Source: Heterohyrax brucei (Eukaryota > Chordata > Mammalia > Hyracoidea > Procaviidae). From it: 64,000 bases of DNA. The notes beneath the pieces were generated by a model. The model was not told where the DNA came from and made no database searches. It was given only the letters and a program-made list of their open reading frames with translations. The translations under genes and the position numbers were made by a program. The DNA lies in assembly GCA_028571685.1 (NCBI GenBank), contig CM053143.1, positions 150,716,329-150,780,328 of the forward strand. The letters are read 5' to 3'. This document shows, piece by piece, positions 44,104 to 55,420 of the stretch. The stretch's first letter is position 1. Every line of letters starts with the position of its first letter.

Positions 44104-44292
44104 GTCAGGGGTGGGCAAAGTTTTTCTACAAAGGGCCAGACAGTAAATATTTTAGGCTTTGTGGGCCCTGTGCTGGTATTCTGTTGAAAAGACTCAATTC
44201 TGCTTCTGTAACCAGGTAAACAAATGGGTGTGTCTGCATTCCAATAAGCTTTATTTACAAAAGCAGACATCAGGTTGGGTTTGATCCATTGC
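44104..44292 (+). repeat. MER-type hAT DNA transposon remnant
   Basis: 'caaagggccagacagtaaatattttaggctttgtgggcc' and 'ccaataagctttatttacaaaagcagac' are characteristic of a mammal-wide non-autonomous hAT element; I cannot fix the subfamily. Confidence 0.65.
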
Positions 44293-44929
44293 TCCAGAGG
44301 CAGGTATTCAAGTATTCACTCTTCTATTTTTTTAAAAAAATGTTTGTGTACATCTGAAAATTTTCCCAAAATAGTTGGGGAAAAGGGATTTTACCTTTTT
44401 AAGACTGTCTTCAACTACATTAGGGTTCACTGGCAAAACTAACTGTACAAAATAAAAAAGGCACCTGGAACTGTGGAGAGATGGGGAAAAGAAAGACAAA
44501 TAAACACAGTCACCTCAGAGACAACCATGACAAAATCACCTAGGTACATGCTCCTGAGCTACGGATGGCAAGTTCCTGTTTCTGGCTAACTGGAAAGAAA
44601 GTACTGCAACATGAGTCTTAATTCAACAGATGCATAACAAAGTTTCTAAAAGAGTCTATTTTGTGCTAGGCTAATATTAACATATGGATTTATATAGCTG
44701 TTTATATAACCACCATGCATTAAATCCTACTTGTTCATGGCCCAGTGGTTTCTCATTTTGTCAACTTGTGGGACGGCTCTGTGTATGAAAACACTCCCCA
44801 AGGACCCAGATTGAGGCCTGCGCTGGCAACCCTCTTTGAGGCCCTTATTCAAGAAGTCCATATATCTACCTCCATTCCCTTCTTAATTCTGGAATGGTCC
44901 AGGGCAAACAGAAGTTGCTCAATAAATAT

Positions 44930-45032
44930 TTAAATTACATACTGCTTGCTAGGTACCCTTCTAGGTATGCACAATGAATAAAACAACTGAATTTCTTACC
45001 CTCATGGCATTAATACTCTATAATAAGGACTT
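44930..45032. repeat. MIR/L2-type fragment
   Basis: 'gcttgctaggtacccttctaggtatgcacaatgaataaaac' resembles old MIR/L2 ends. Confidence 0.45.
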
Positions 45033-45042
45033 ATCACAAAAG

Positions 45043-45257
45043 TGGAGTCCCTGGGTGGTGCAAATAGTTAATGCACTTGGCTGCTAACTGAAAGTTTGGC
45101 AATTTGAGCCCACCTAGAAGCATCTTAGAAGACAGGCCTGACCATCTACTTTCAAAAAAGCAGCCACTGAAGGCCCTATGCAGCACAGTTCTACTGACTC
45201 ACATGGGGTCATTATGAGCCCGAACTGACTCAAAGGCAACTGATGGTGGTGGTGGTA
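45043..45257 (+). repeat. AfroSINE, long subfamily
   Basis: Sense: 'ggagtccctgggtggtgcaaatag' to 'gaactgactcaaaggcaactg', then GGT-repeat-like text. Confidence 0.85.
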
Positions 45258-45539
45258 TGCAAAAATATCTTATTATCATTGTTAGTCTTTATGATCCATC
45301 ATATTGCCAGAGCTGCTCAAGATATATATAAAGAGAGGTTCAAATTAGATAATGGAAATGAGCAAAGAATGAACACATCAAGTAGCACAGCATAAAAGTT
45401 TCCATTCAGAAGGGCATCAGTGAAAATCCTAATGTTATTCACTTACTAGATATGTGGTCTTGGGCATAGCTACTAACCTTTCTGATCCTTGAATTTCTAA
45501 CTTGTAAGGTGAGGGATGGTATTTTCTACTGTCTTTGTA

Positions 45540-46142
45540 CCCCACACAACATTGCCTCTGATCAACGAGCTCACTTCACAGCAAATGAAGTATGGAAAGG
45601 GGCCCATGATCACGAAATTCACTGGTCTTACCATGTTTCCTATCATCCTGAACTATAGAATGGCCTTCTAAAGACACAACTATGGTACCAGTTAGGTGGA
45701 AATAGCTTTCAGCACTGTGGAAACGCTCTCCAGGTGGCTGTAAATTTTATATGCTAAACCAGCATCTGCTATATGGCACTGTTTCTCCTATGGTCAGGAT
45801 TCATGGGTCCAGAAATCAAATAGGAGGGACATAATTCACTATTACCCATAGTTTCGTAAGTTTGGCATATCGTTGTCTCACAGTGACCCACTTGCAAGAT
45901 TTTTGCTTCCTGTCCCAACAACATGATGCTCTGTAGGTCTAAAGGTCTTAGTTCCAAAAGGAGTAATACTCCCACCTGGAGACACATAACTGATTCCATT
46001 GAACTGGAAGCTAAAAAGGCAACCAGGCCACTCTGGGTTCCTTATGTCTCTGAAACAACAGCTAGTGTGACTGAACTTGACTACCAAGAGGAAACTGGAT
46101 TGATATTACAGAATGGAGGTAAAGAAGAATATGTCTGGAATG
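45540..46142 (+). repeat. ERVL-type internal fragment (pol end / dUTPase-like)
   Basis: An old endogenous retrovirus-like internal fragment without LTRs attached. A readable stretch at 45923-46142 ends in GGKEEYVWN, text I associate with the 3' pol/dUTPase region of ERVL-class elements. The remainder is out of frame or stopped, so it is defunct. A mariner interrupts it just after 46142. The family assignment is from memory of its pattern and is tentative. Confidence 0.45.
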
Positions 46143-46144
46143 CA

Positions 46145-47312
46145 GTGTGGCAGTGTCTTGCTAAGTGGCATTCATTATTGTTGTGTATTTTTGTGTGCAG
46201 TCACAAGAATGTTGGAGCTTGAGTTAGAGTAATGAATAAACACTAAATTTCTTGTTAAGCTTGGCAAGAGTGGAAGTGAAATCAGGGATAAGCTACTCCA
46301 AGTTTATGGGGATAAGACCAAGAAGAAAATGGCAGTGTACAAGTGGATCAAATGTTTTTCTGAGGGGAGAGAAAGAATCACTGATGAAGAGAGGTCAAGG
46401 TGGCCAGTAAAGAGCAGACCTGACAAAAACATTGCAAAAATTCATCAACTTGTGCACCAAAATTGTTGGCTGACTGTGAGAAGCATAGTAGAACACGTAA
46501 CCATCAACAGAAACATGAAAATCTCAGCGTGAGAAATGTGTGTGCAAAAATGGTCCCGAAAGGGCTCACCAATGAACAAAAACAAAGGAGAGTCAAAGTT
46601 CGCTAAGAAATTTTGGAGAAGCAAGGTGATATTTTCGGCCACGTTATCACTGGTGATGAAACATGAATGTACCAATATAACCCTGAAACACAGCATCCAA
46701 GTGCACAATGGAAGTCATCCAATTCTCCATGACCAAAAAAAATTCTGTCAGTCCAAATCAAGAGTCAAAACAATGTTGCTAATCTTTTTTGATATCAGAC
46801 AGATTGTTCATTATGAAATTTGTGCCAACTGGACAAACAGTTAACCAAGTTTACTATTTGGAAGTTCTGAAAAGGCTGCATGAAAAAGTTAGACAAAAAC
46901 AACCTGAACTTTTCACCAGCAACTCATGGCTCTTGCATCACGACAATGCACCAGTCACACGGCACTGTCTGTGAGAGAGTTTATAGCCAGTAAACAAATA
47001 ACTGTATTGGAAGACCCTCCCAACTCACCTGACCTGGCCCCCAATGACTTTTTTCTTTACCAAAAATAAAGGAAATATTGAAAGGAAGACATTTTGATGA
47101 CCTTCAGGACATCAAGTGTAATATGATGATAGCTCTGATGGCCATTCCAGAAAAAGAGTTCCAAACTTGTTTTCAAGGGTGGACTAGGAGCTGGCATCAG
47201 TGCATAGCTTCCCATGGGGCAAACTTCAAAGGTAACTTCAAAGGTGGTGATATTCAGCAATGAGGTATGTAGCACTTTTTCTAGGATGAGCTGTCGAACT
47301 CAATTTGCAGAC
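46145..47312 (+). mobile_element. Mariner (TcMar) transposon, decayed
   Basis: Transposase text is readable in pieces across 46329-47263 and the right end reads 'gatgagctgtcgaactcaatttgcagacc'. The left terminal repeat is not clear. The right-end text matches the fold-back copy at 23290-23858, so both belong to one family. Confidence 0.8.
46280..47263 (+). pseudogene. Mariner transposase pseudogene
   Basis: In order: a helix-turn-helix part with YKWIKCFSEGRERITDEERS at 46335, a second HTH region ending in a stop after MKISA, the first catalytic Asp in VITGDET near 46655, the second in HHDNAPV near 46940, and the third in SPDLAPNDFF near 47030. These fit a DD34D catalytic triad. The Trp codon expected after GDET is a stop (tga), and several frameshifts separate the pieces, so no active enzyme can be made. 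The normal protein cuts and pastes the element at TA targets. Confidence 0.82.
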
Positions 47313-47394
47313 CTCCTTAAGTCCAGTTCCTGGGAACTGAACTAGCAGCTCTTGGTACTCATCCATCTTCACAGTCTGTGTGTAAGTGTCCTAT

Positions 47395-47700
47395 TCCCTG
47401 ACCTACTGACCTTGGGTTTACCAGCACGTACAGCTACGTGGATCAGCAGAAACTTTTCATTCTTGCCTACTTCATTCTTGGGCTGAAACTCCTTGTGGGC
47501 TGAAACTGTAATCTCTGACCTGCCAACCTTGAGTCTGCCAGCTTCCATGGCTGCTAGAGGCTTGTATTCCGATCCAGGGTTTGGAATATTTCAGCCTCTA
47601 AAATTGCATGAGTCATTTCCTTTACATAAATCTCTTTCTATATATGTTTATACACATTATTGGTTTTGTTTCCCTAGAGAAAACTGCCTAAGATAGCCAT
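47395..47700 (+). repeat. Probable old LTR fragment (right end)
   Basis: 'gcctctaaaattgcatgagtcatttcc', 'cataaatctctttctatatatg' and 'ttggttttgtttccctagagaaaactgcc' resemble the right end of old ERVL/MaLR-class LTRs. It lies just beyond the mariner that interrupts the ERVL-like fragment. Confidence 0.4.
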
Positions 47701-48487
47701 CAATATTGCAGGACTGTAAAGATTAGAGATATATTAAGAACATAGCCCAGCATCTTGAACCTTGTAGGTACTCATTCTATCAAAGTTATTATTATGACAT
47801 CCCTGTCAACTCAGGTCAAGAAAAGACCATGGGATGCTGAGATAAAGAAGCTTTATCCACAGTAAAATAGACAAAATATGTACTTGTAGCATTTGCCAGT
47901 CATGCAGAGAAATAGTTGCTGCTACTGTTATCATGGTTGTTGTTATTAACCATTAACCCACCAACTTGGCACTTACATATCTGCAGCCTCAAACAGAGGA
48001 ACAGGCCCTAACCCAAAAGTTCACTTGTAAGTTAGTTGCTTGCAAGTCATCATCTGTGACTATTTCATGGAAAGAATCCTTGCATGGTGGCTCCCAGCTC
48101 AGGTCAGAAAAACCTTTTCAATCTAAAATGTGCCTTAAGGGGAATACTAATTACATTATGGAGCCTAGCTGCTAAGCAGGTAACATTTCAGCATAAAAAT
48201 GTCTTCAGGAGTGCCAGGCACACACTTCCTTTCAGCTAAAATCACACTAAGGATTTCAGCAGCTTCAAGCCACAGGAAAGGCTTCCACAGCCCATGGCAG
48301 AGCTATAAGAAAGAGTGAAGGAGTGAAGGCTGGACTCAGCAATTCCTGCCAAAGTAGCTCCTTAAGACACATCCCTATCTAGCCTTTCTGCCTCTTTTCT
48401 TCAGCAGGCAAGCAAGGATCTTCTTGCTACCATTTCTTTTCTTCAGGTGTCATTTCTAACCTAAAAGCAGCATCTCTCTTTGCCTGG

Positions 48488-48560
48488 TCCACTGTGGAGC
48501 AGCATGCAGCATTGTGGTTCTGAGGTATGCACCTAGCATTTACTGGCTCTCTGTGGAAAT
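48488..48560 (+). repeat. Unassigned short repeat, copy 1
   Basis: 'gcagcattgtggttctgaggtatgcacctagcattta' matches 50107-50145 with few changes. Confidence 0.5.
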
Positions 48561-48784
48561 CAAATGGGGTATGAAAATCTCCCTTCTGTGTCCAATCTCC
48601 TTGGCTTTATTTCCTTCAAACTGGTAGGGAAAGAGCAACCTGTTGTTGCATTTGGGGTCCATGGAAACTAAATGTAATGCTCATTTGGCTTCAAATGAAA
48701 TCAGATACCTACACTACTACAAGTACAGAAATTCTCTGTCTCTCTATACATACACACACACATGCACATACAAACTAGCATTCA

Positions 48785-49072
48785 TGTTGTTGTTGGTTAG
48801 GTGCTGTTGGGTCAGTTCTGACTCATAGCAACCCTATGCACAACAGAATGAAACACTGCCCAGTCTTGCGACATGTCCACAATCACTTTTATGCTTAAGC
48901 CCACTGTTGTGGCCACTGTGTCGATCCATCTCGTCGAGGGTCTTCCTCTTTCTCACTGACCCTGCACTCTACCAAGCACGATGTGCTTCTCTAGGGACTG
49001 ATCCTTCCTGACAACATGTCCAAAGTATGTAAGATGCAGTCTTACCAGCTTTGCTTCCAAAATAGCATTCAC
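48785..49072 (-). mobile_element. RTE-clade LINE 3' end, 5'-truncated
   Basis: Antisense. It runs from the shared tail ('gttgttggttaggtgctgttgggtc') to 'gactgatccttcctgacaacatgtccaaag', the DNA for the conserved C-terminal YFGH..R.DSLE-like region, also readable at 55590. Short 5'-truncated copies are the usual LINE insertion product. Confidence 0.8.
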
Positions 49073-49102
49073 ATCATTTGCAATTTCTATATATGAAAGA
49101 AT

Positions 49103-49304
49103 GGAGGCCGTGGGTGTACAAATGGTTAACATGTTTGGCTGCTAACCAAACGGTTGGAGGTTCAAGTTCATCGAGAGGCATCTTGGAAGAAGGGCCTGGT
49201 ATGTACTTATGAAACATTAGTCACTGAAAATTCTATGGAACACAGTTGTATTCTGACACACAGAAGGTCCTCATGAGTAGGAGTCAAATGGACAACTACA
49301 TAAC
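49103..49304 (+). repeat. AfroSINE, long subfamily
   Basis: Sense: 'ggaggccgtgggtgtacaaatgg' to 'catgagtaggagtcaaatggac'. Confidence 0.82.

Positions 49305-49332
<28 letters not shown>
49305..49332 (+). repeat. (AT)n simple repeat at the SINE tail
   Basis: A run of about 12 TA units directly after the SINE. Confidence 0.95.
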
Positions 49333-49335
<3 letters not shown>

Positions 49336-50079
49336 CTTGGAAATATGCTGAAACATTACCTGGAATTATCTCTTATGACTGTATTACTTTAATACATTTT
49401 CTATAATAAATATTTGACTTAAAAATCTTAATAAGGGTTAGGCTATCTCAAAAAGATTTTTGACTAGGTAAGAAAAGACCTAGTTCTTTCGGAAAATCAG
49501 TAACTAGCAGTAATGTTACTTTCCTATTCTACCTAAAAGGCTAAAAAACATGGTTCTTATTAGGTTTTCTACATTTGAATCAAACAAATTTCTTTTAACG
49601 GAAGTGCAATTATGAAATTCAGAACTTAAGGAATACATTACCAAAATATCTCCAGGAACTTACCCACAATTAATAGAATTTAGGCATTTCCTGTACCCAT
49701 GTGTTCACAGTCGCTGCCCTAGTCTGTACGTGATTGAGCCAAACTCCAGTAACTGGCTCAAGTCCAACAACAATCTACACATGCCAGACTTTGAATGTAT
49801 TTTATTTGCCAGTGGCACTTAATGAGGATACCAGCCCTTCCACTGAGAGGAGAGGGACTCATTCTGTGCAGAGGAGGGGTCCCTGGGGAGGTGCAGCTAG
49901 GTGGCTGCTTGAAGGATAAGAAGGAATTTTATGGATGGGAAATGAGCAGAAGCACAGTGCATTACAGAAGAGGGAATGGTTGGGGGGGCTGAGGGGCTAG
50001 GAGAGAGGAAAGCAATGAAAGGGAAGATTGAGGAAGGTTGCAAGTGCCCTACTAATGATTTGAACTTTGTTGAAGTCCA

Positions 50080-50148
50080 CTGTTGAAGCACTGCAGAGAA
50101 GCAGGCAGCATTATGGTTCTGAGGCATGCACCCAGCATTTAACAGCTC
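50080..50148 (+). repeat. Unassigned short repeat, copy 2
   Basis: Second copy of 48488-48560: 'gcagcattatggttctgaggcatgcacccagcattta'. Confidence 0.5.
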
Positions 50149-50149
50149 A

Positions 50150-50306
50150 CCAAACCCACTGCTGTCAAGTTCATTCCAACTCATAGTGACCCTAGAAGGT
50201 TAAGTAGAACTGCCCCATGGAGTTTTGAAGGAGCACCTGGCAGATAAGAACTGCCAACATTTTCGTTAGCAGACAGAGCACTTAACCACTACACCATCCG
50301 GGTTTT
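50150..50306 (-). repeat. AfroSINE
   Basis: Antisense: 'ccaaacccactgctgtcaag' to 'cttaaccactacaccatccgggtttt'. Confidence 0.92.
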
Positions 50307-50377
50307 CTACCATTGTCGAGTCTTTGTTGTTTAGGCACTGGGAAATCAAGGCCAGTTTTTGAGAAGAGAAGGAATAA

Positions 50378-50690
50378 TGGGACTCTGGTGGTTCAGGAGG
50401 AGAATTCTCGCCTTCCACAGAAGAGTTAGGTGGGCTTGGGGCCAGTGCACCTTCCGTGCAGCCGGTACCCATCTGTCTGTGGAGGCTTGAATGATGCTGT
50501 GTTGTTGACCAGGTTTCAGTGATCTTGCAGACTAAAACACACTAGGAAGAAAGGCCTGGGGATCACAATGGTTCTATTTGCAACTAATCACAGGAATAAT
50601 ACAGAAATTGGTAGCATTTCAGTCCTGTGTATGTGAGGTCACCACAACTCTGGGCCAACTCAACAGCAGCTAACAACAATAACAACTTTT
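50378..50690 (+). repeat. tRNA-headed SINE with RTE-like tail
   Basis: The head is 'ggactctggtggttcaggaggagaattctcgccttcc'. The middle, 'gtttcagtgatcttgcagactaaaacacactaggaag', and the tail 'actcaacagcagctaacaacaataacaac' match RTE ends in this window. It is presumably mobilised by RTE. Confidence 0.65.
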
Positions 50691-51379
50691 ATCTTAGGAC
50701 AACATGTCAGGTGGTAGAAATTCCCTGGTCAGAGGAATGGATCTACTTAAGAAGTTGTTCCAAGAGCTTGGGAAAATGATGTGGAAAGTCTAACCCAGAA
50801 GTAGAAAGAGTAGAAGACAGCAGGATGTCCATGTTCTTCCTCTGCCTTGGCAGTTCAGCGGACAGAGAAGTGAAAGACAGAGGAAAAGAGCCTTCGGTGA
50901 TGCTGAGGTTTTCAATCATAAAGACAATCCTCAGGAACAGGAGCAAGCACAGATGTATGAAAAAGGGAAATATTGTCTGGAACCCTCTATATTTAAAGAG
51001 CCACAACTCACTGGGAGCTTACATTTGGATATAGAGTTTGGAAGTAAGGTATCAGGAATGTGCAGGTTTGACAGTCACCAGCACACAAGAGAAGCAGAGG
51101 AAGAGCATGATACTGCCCGAAGGAGTTCAGAGAGGGGACAAGGAGGGGCTAAAAGAGAGCTGTCCAGAACGCTTCATTGAAGGCATAGCTAGAGGAAGAG
51201 AAGCAAAGGAGAGCAGGTGGAAAACCAGTGGAAGAGAGTACCAGGAATGCCAAATGAGAGCACTGTTTCAGGAGCAACATATGCTCAGGGCCCAATGCTG
51301 CAGCATCACAGCTACGGTCCCAGTTCAGCCACTTACTGTCTCAGTAATGCTGTGTGGGTTGCTTACTTCATCTCTGCCT

Positions 51380-51640
51380 CAGTGCTCTTTTCTAAAGCTC
51401 TTATATGATGTGCCATTCCCTGCCCCTCCAAGTAATCTCCACTGCTCTCCTCTCTCTCATGTCAATCCAGCCATACACAACTGTTCACTGGCCCTAAAAC
51501 ATGCTGGCACTTCTCCACCAGGGCCTTTGCACTGTTCTACCTCAGGTATTACTGATATTACTGCTCTACATCAGATATTACTAGAATAATATTTGCAATA
51601 TAATAAGTCAATACTCAATAAATGTAAGTGGAGTGAACGA
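51380..51640 (+). repeat. L2-like fragment
   Basis: 'ctggcacttctccaccagggcctttgcactgttctacctc' and the later 'cagcaactattcaataaatattt' are typical L2 3' text. The 183-codon open frame spanning 51038-51589 runs into it and looks like chance. Confidence 0.55.
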
Positions 51641-51782
51641 ATGAGTGCAGCAATGAGGATATTCATGACATCAGAGACCTGGTGCATGAACTTACCAGCA
51701 AATAAGAAAATAGACATAAAGAGCATAGAATAGAACAGTGTTTGGAGCACAGCAACTATTCAATAAATATTTTTCGTGATTA

Positions 51783-51945
51783 TTAAACCAAACCCAGTGT
51801 CGCTGAATTGACTCCGACTCACAGAGACCCTATAGAATAGAGTAGAACTGCACCATAGAGTTTCCAAGGACGCTGGTGGATCTGAACTGCCAATCTTTTG
51901 GTTAGCAGATGTAGCGCCTAACCACTACACTACCAGGGTTTCCAA
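51783..51945 (-). repeat. AfroSINE
   Basis: Antisense: 'ccaaacccagtgtcgctgaattg' to 'cactaccagggtttcc'. Confidence 0.92.
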
Positions 51946-53274
51946 GATTATATTTACTTTTATCATTAGGATAAAAACTGTAAAGCCATCCATGAATGTA
52001 TTTTCAGATTAAAAAGAAATGACTGAATTTTAGAAGAATTTCAGTGGAATGACAGGAAGAAAACAGATTGCAAGAAGTTAAGAAGTCAGTGTAGAATGAA
52101 AGCAAGAGTATATCCATACAGACATTTTTGAGTAATGCAGTGGAGAAGAGGATATAAGCTATGGTGGGTTAAACAAAGGTTGGCTGGTTTTTGTCTTTTG
52201 GAAAGCTGCAGAAAAAGAGAAATATGGCACCCTTCTTCTCCCAGAGCTCCTTTGCCCCTGCCAGACCACTGATGCTCTTACCCTCGTGAACGACTCTTAG
52301 GCTCTTTGCAGTCTAAGCTATCAGCTCTTCACCATAATCACTTTTTGCTGTATGCACTGAAGACTCTGGTACCAGGCTCCCCACTTAATACGGCATCAGC
52401 ATTATCTTTGAATTCTACATGGGCAGTATGTTCCACAAGCTGGCTTCACAGCTTTTAGACTCCCTGGAATCTGCTAAACTCTTCTTTCACACTTCATCTC
52501 AAGAGCATGGGCATCACCCAGAACTACGGGATTATGGGCATCACCCCAAACCACCTGCCCCGTGGACTCTTGAAGTCTCTGGCCCTGGTCTCCTTTCCTT
52601 CCATCTATCGCATTTTTTCTCTCCACAACTTGCTGTTTCATCTCTAGATTCTGCCTTTTTCTCATAGTCCATTTCCCTTGTTGCCTTATTTCCTTCGTGA
52701 TCTAATCCAGACCAGTATGACCGTTCAAGTACTCTACCGCTAGCATCTTCAATATCCCCACCTCTTTGTCTAGTAGAGAACAAGGACCAGGGACATAAGC
52801 CTTGGGAGCTTAATCCAATTGCTTTAGGAAGGAGTAACCATGTCCACTCCTTGTGTTTCTACATAGAGGGACACAAGCAAGGTTACCACTCCAGCCCAGC
52901 CCCCGCCAATCTTTCCCTTGGTTGGTTTGGGAAAAGGAATTAGGTACGCTCAGCTCAGCCAGTTCTGGATTTCTGCTTCAAGGAAGACTGTCTCCCTGTA
53001 TGATGCAAGTGTTCCTGTCTGTCTCTGCCATATGGTAAAGAACCTTTCTTTGTGGGGAAGCTGTGGCTGTCCAGCTGTGCCAGAAATGGATGGAAAAATG
53101 TGTTTAATTCAGGATAAGGATTAGCAAAACCACTTGGCTGCAGCTCTGAATCCATGCCCTCTAATTGTTTCATGAGGAGTAAAGCTGATATTTTGATCTC
53201 TAACTGACTCCTCTACGTTTATGTCTCAGCTGGACGGGAGAGAGGAGAGTATAACGAGTATTTACCGGCCACCC

Positions 53275-53690
53275 TCAACCTTCAACCCTCAACCACTACC
53301 TGTCTGTCAGTTTGTCCTTCTGTGGAGGCATCCATGTGACTACAGTGCTTACAGCTGTGCCACCAGTATGTCAAAGCTGAGCAGGGTCACCCATGGTGGA
53401 CAAGGTCCAGCAGAGCTTCCAGACTAGGACAGCTGAGGAAGAAAGGCCTGAGAAATCTACTTCCGAACATTAGTCAATGGAATCCTTACAAGAGAACACT
53501 GTCCAATCCAGAGCAGAAGAGGAGCCCCCTAGGCTGAAAGGCTCTTACACAAAAGCTGCAATAACGGACTCAAGATCCACCAGTGATGATGCAGATGGTA
53601 CAGCATCAGGCAGTGTCTAGTTCTGTCACACATAAGATCGCCATGAACTGGAACCAACTCAGTGACATCAGACAGCAACATCCCCTAAGA
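53275..53690 (+). mobile_element. Internally deleted RTE-type element
   Basis: It begins with text I associate with the RTE 5' leader ('ctgtctgtcagtttgtccttctgtgg', 'gagcagggtcacccatgg', 'agcttccagactaggacagc'). It then jumps to the RTE/AfroSINE tail ('agatcgccatgaactggaacc', 'gacatcagacagcaac'). No coding part is present. The leader assignment rests on memory. Confidence 0.5.
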
Positions 53691-54540
53691 CTCCGCTCCC
53701 AGTGCTGCTGGGAGTAAGTGTGCTGCTACTGGATTGGAGCTACTGCAAATTCATGAGCTCCTCCTGCCTCAGTGGGCCCGTTGAGGTCAGTTGGTTGTCC
53801 TTCTAGATGTCCTTGGTCAGCTCCCTTTCCCAATGCTTGTGAAGGGTTTTACGACTCTATTTTCCTCACTTTCTCTGACCTGCCTTCAGATGCCATTAGC
53901 CTGCAAGAGTTAAATCCCCTTACTTTACCCCTCCCAAGTTCTGTATCTAAAACTCACCTTTTCAAAGGGGATATAAAATCAAGTATTTTAAGGCAGTTTG
54001 AAATAATCTGTTAATGCTTTCTCATCCACAGGAACAAAATGTGTAGCTGGGTCATAGTGTCCATCAAACAGCCGGTGAGTGTGCTATGGCACATGACATT
54101 AACTTTTGTTTAATATTTATTATTTACTTAATGATATTTATTGAGTACTTACTGCTTTAGAGAGGAAGGGGTCATGGTAATAGTTGAAACTCTCACTTGT
54201 AAACAAAAGAAATGCAGCTGGAAATAGGCATATATTGGATTACAGAATCCAGGACAATTTACCACAGGGACAGCAGGGGTGAAGCTAGTCCTTGGAAACA
54301 GCTTGGAACCAGGGCCTCACATGTCTGGAAACTGGATTCATTTCTTTGCTTGTTTGCCCTCTCTGTACACTGGATTATTTGCTCTCACTGTACACAGGTT
54401 TCCTCCCCACGGGTCGACTCATTTTCAAGTTCATACCCAACCAGGAGAACTAACTCACTTTCTTACTTCATGGTGAGAAATCCCAGGAAAAGACTCTTAT
54501 TGCCAGCCTATTGTCAGATCCCCTGGCATGGTGGCTGATA

Positions 54541-54712
54541 AACCAAAAAAATTCAAAGCTCTTGCTGTTGAGTCAATTCCAACTCACAGCCACCTTATAA
54601 GACAGAGTAGAACTGCCCCATAGATTTCCAAGGAGCGCCTGGCAGATTCAACACGCTGACCTGTTGTTTAGCAGACATAGCTCTTAACCAGTATACCACC
54701 AGGGTTTCCCTG
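54541..54712 (-). repeat. AfroSINE
   Basis: Antisense: 'gctgttgagtcaattccaactc' to 'agtataccaccagggtttcc'. Confidence 0.92.
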
Positions 54713-54837
54713 TTGGTGGCTGATGGGGCCAGGTAAAGGAGACCAAAAAGAGCCATGAATCGTTTCTTTCATTAAGTTTACTTTTAAATTGAAAATACAT
54801 TTTATTTCTTTTACAAACTTTTTTTAAAGTTTACTTT

Positions 54838-55080
54838 TTTGTTGCTGCTGAGAACACACACAGCAAATCATACACCTACTCAGTAGTTTCTATGTGTACA
54901 GTTCAGCAACCCTGATCACATTCTTTGAGTTGTGCAACTATTCTCACCACCTTTTTCTGAGATGCACCTCCTTCATTAATGTAAACTCATTGCCCCAAGG
55001 TTCCTATCTACACTTTTGCCTTGCTGTTGACAATCTGATCTCACAGAAGAGTATAATGCTCAAGACAGACTTTTTTACTA
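54838..55080 (-). repeat. Afrotherian dispersed repeat, probably an L1 3' end
   Basis: Reverse-complement match of 3362-3570: 'gttgtgcaactattctcaccacc' pairs with the other copy's 'ggtgaggacagctgcacaac'. Confidence 0.5.
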
Positions 55081-55180
55081 GTTATGTTGAACTACTGTTT
55101 AGATTCAAGAATATTCCAGGAGATACTTGTGGTTTAAGCCTATGAGTCAATGGTTGGCATGGGGAAGGGGGAGGAACAGT

Positions 55181-55420
55181 TTCCAAAAGAAGAATGCAAC
55201 TCCCTAGTATGATGGGTTGAGTCGTATCCTTCATGTTGATATGTTCGAAACCTAACCCCCAGTAACATGCTGTATGAATGTGAATTTATGTGGAAACAGA
55301 GTTTTTTAAAATAAGTTCACATACACATAACCTCCTATTGGGGGTTAGGGCTTGACTATATCAATATGAGAGACAAATTTCAACCCATCATACTAGGGAA
55401 TTGCATTCTTCTTCTTTTGG
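55181..55420. repeat. Large palindrome made of LTR start plus flank
   Basis: 'aagaatgcaactccctag' at 55189-55206 is mirrored as 'ctagggaattgcattctt' at 55393-55410. 'aacctaacccccagtaac' near 55250 is mirrored by 'ctattgggggttagggct' near 55335. The two arms are about 115-120 bp and meet near 55300; the outer ~37 bp are almost identical and the inner part is more diverged. Confidence 0.8.

Noticed and set aside
43890-44118. Overlapping Cys/Val- and His/Thr-rich frames
   Set aside because: Translations of a TG/CA simple repeat.
51038-51589. 183-codon open frame on the plus strand
   Set aside because: Longest frame in the window after L1 ORF1, but no family resemblance, no splice context, and its 3' half is L2-like text. 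Likely chance.
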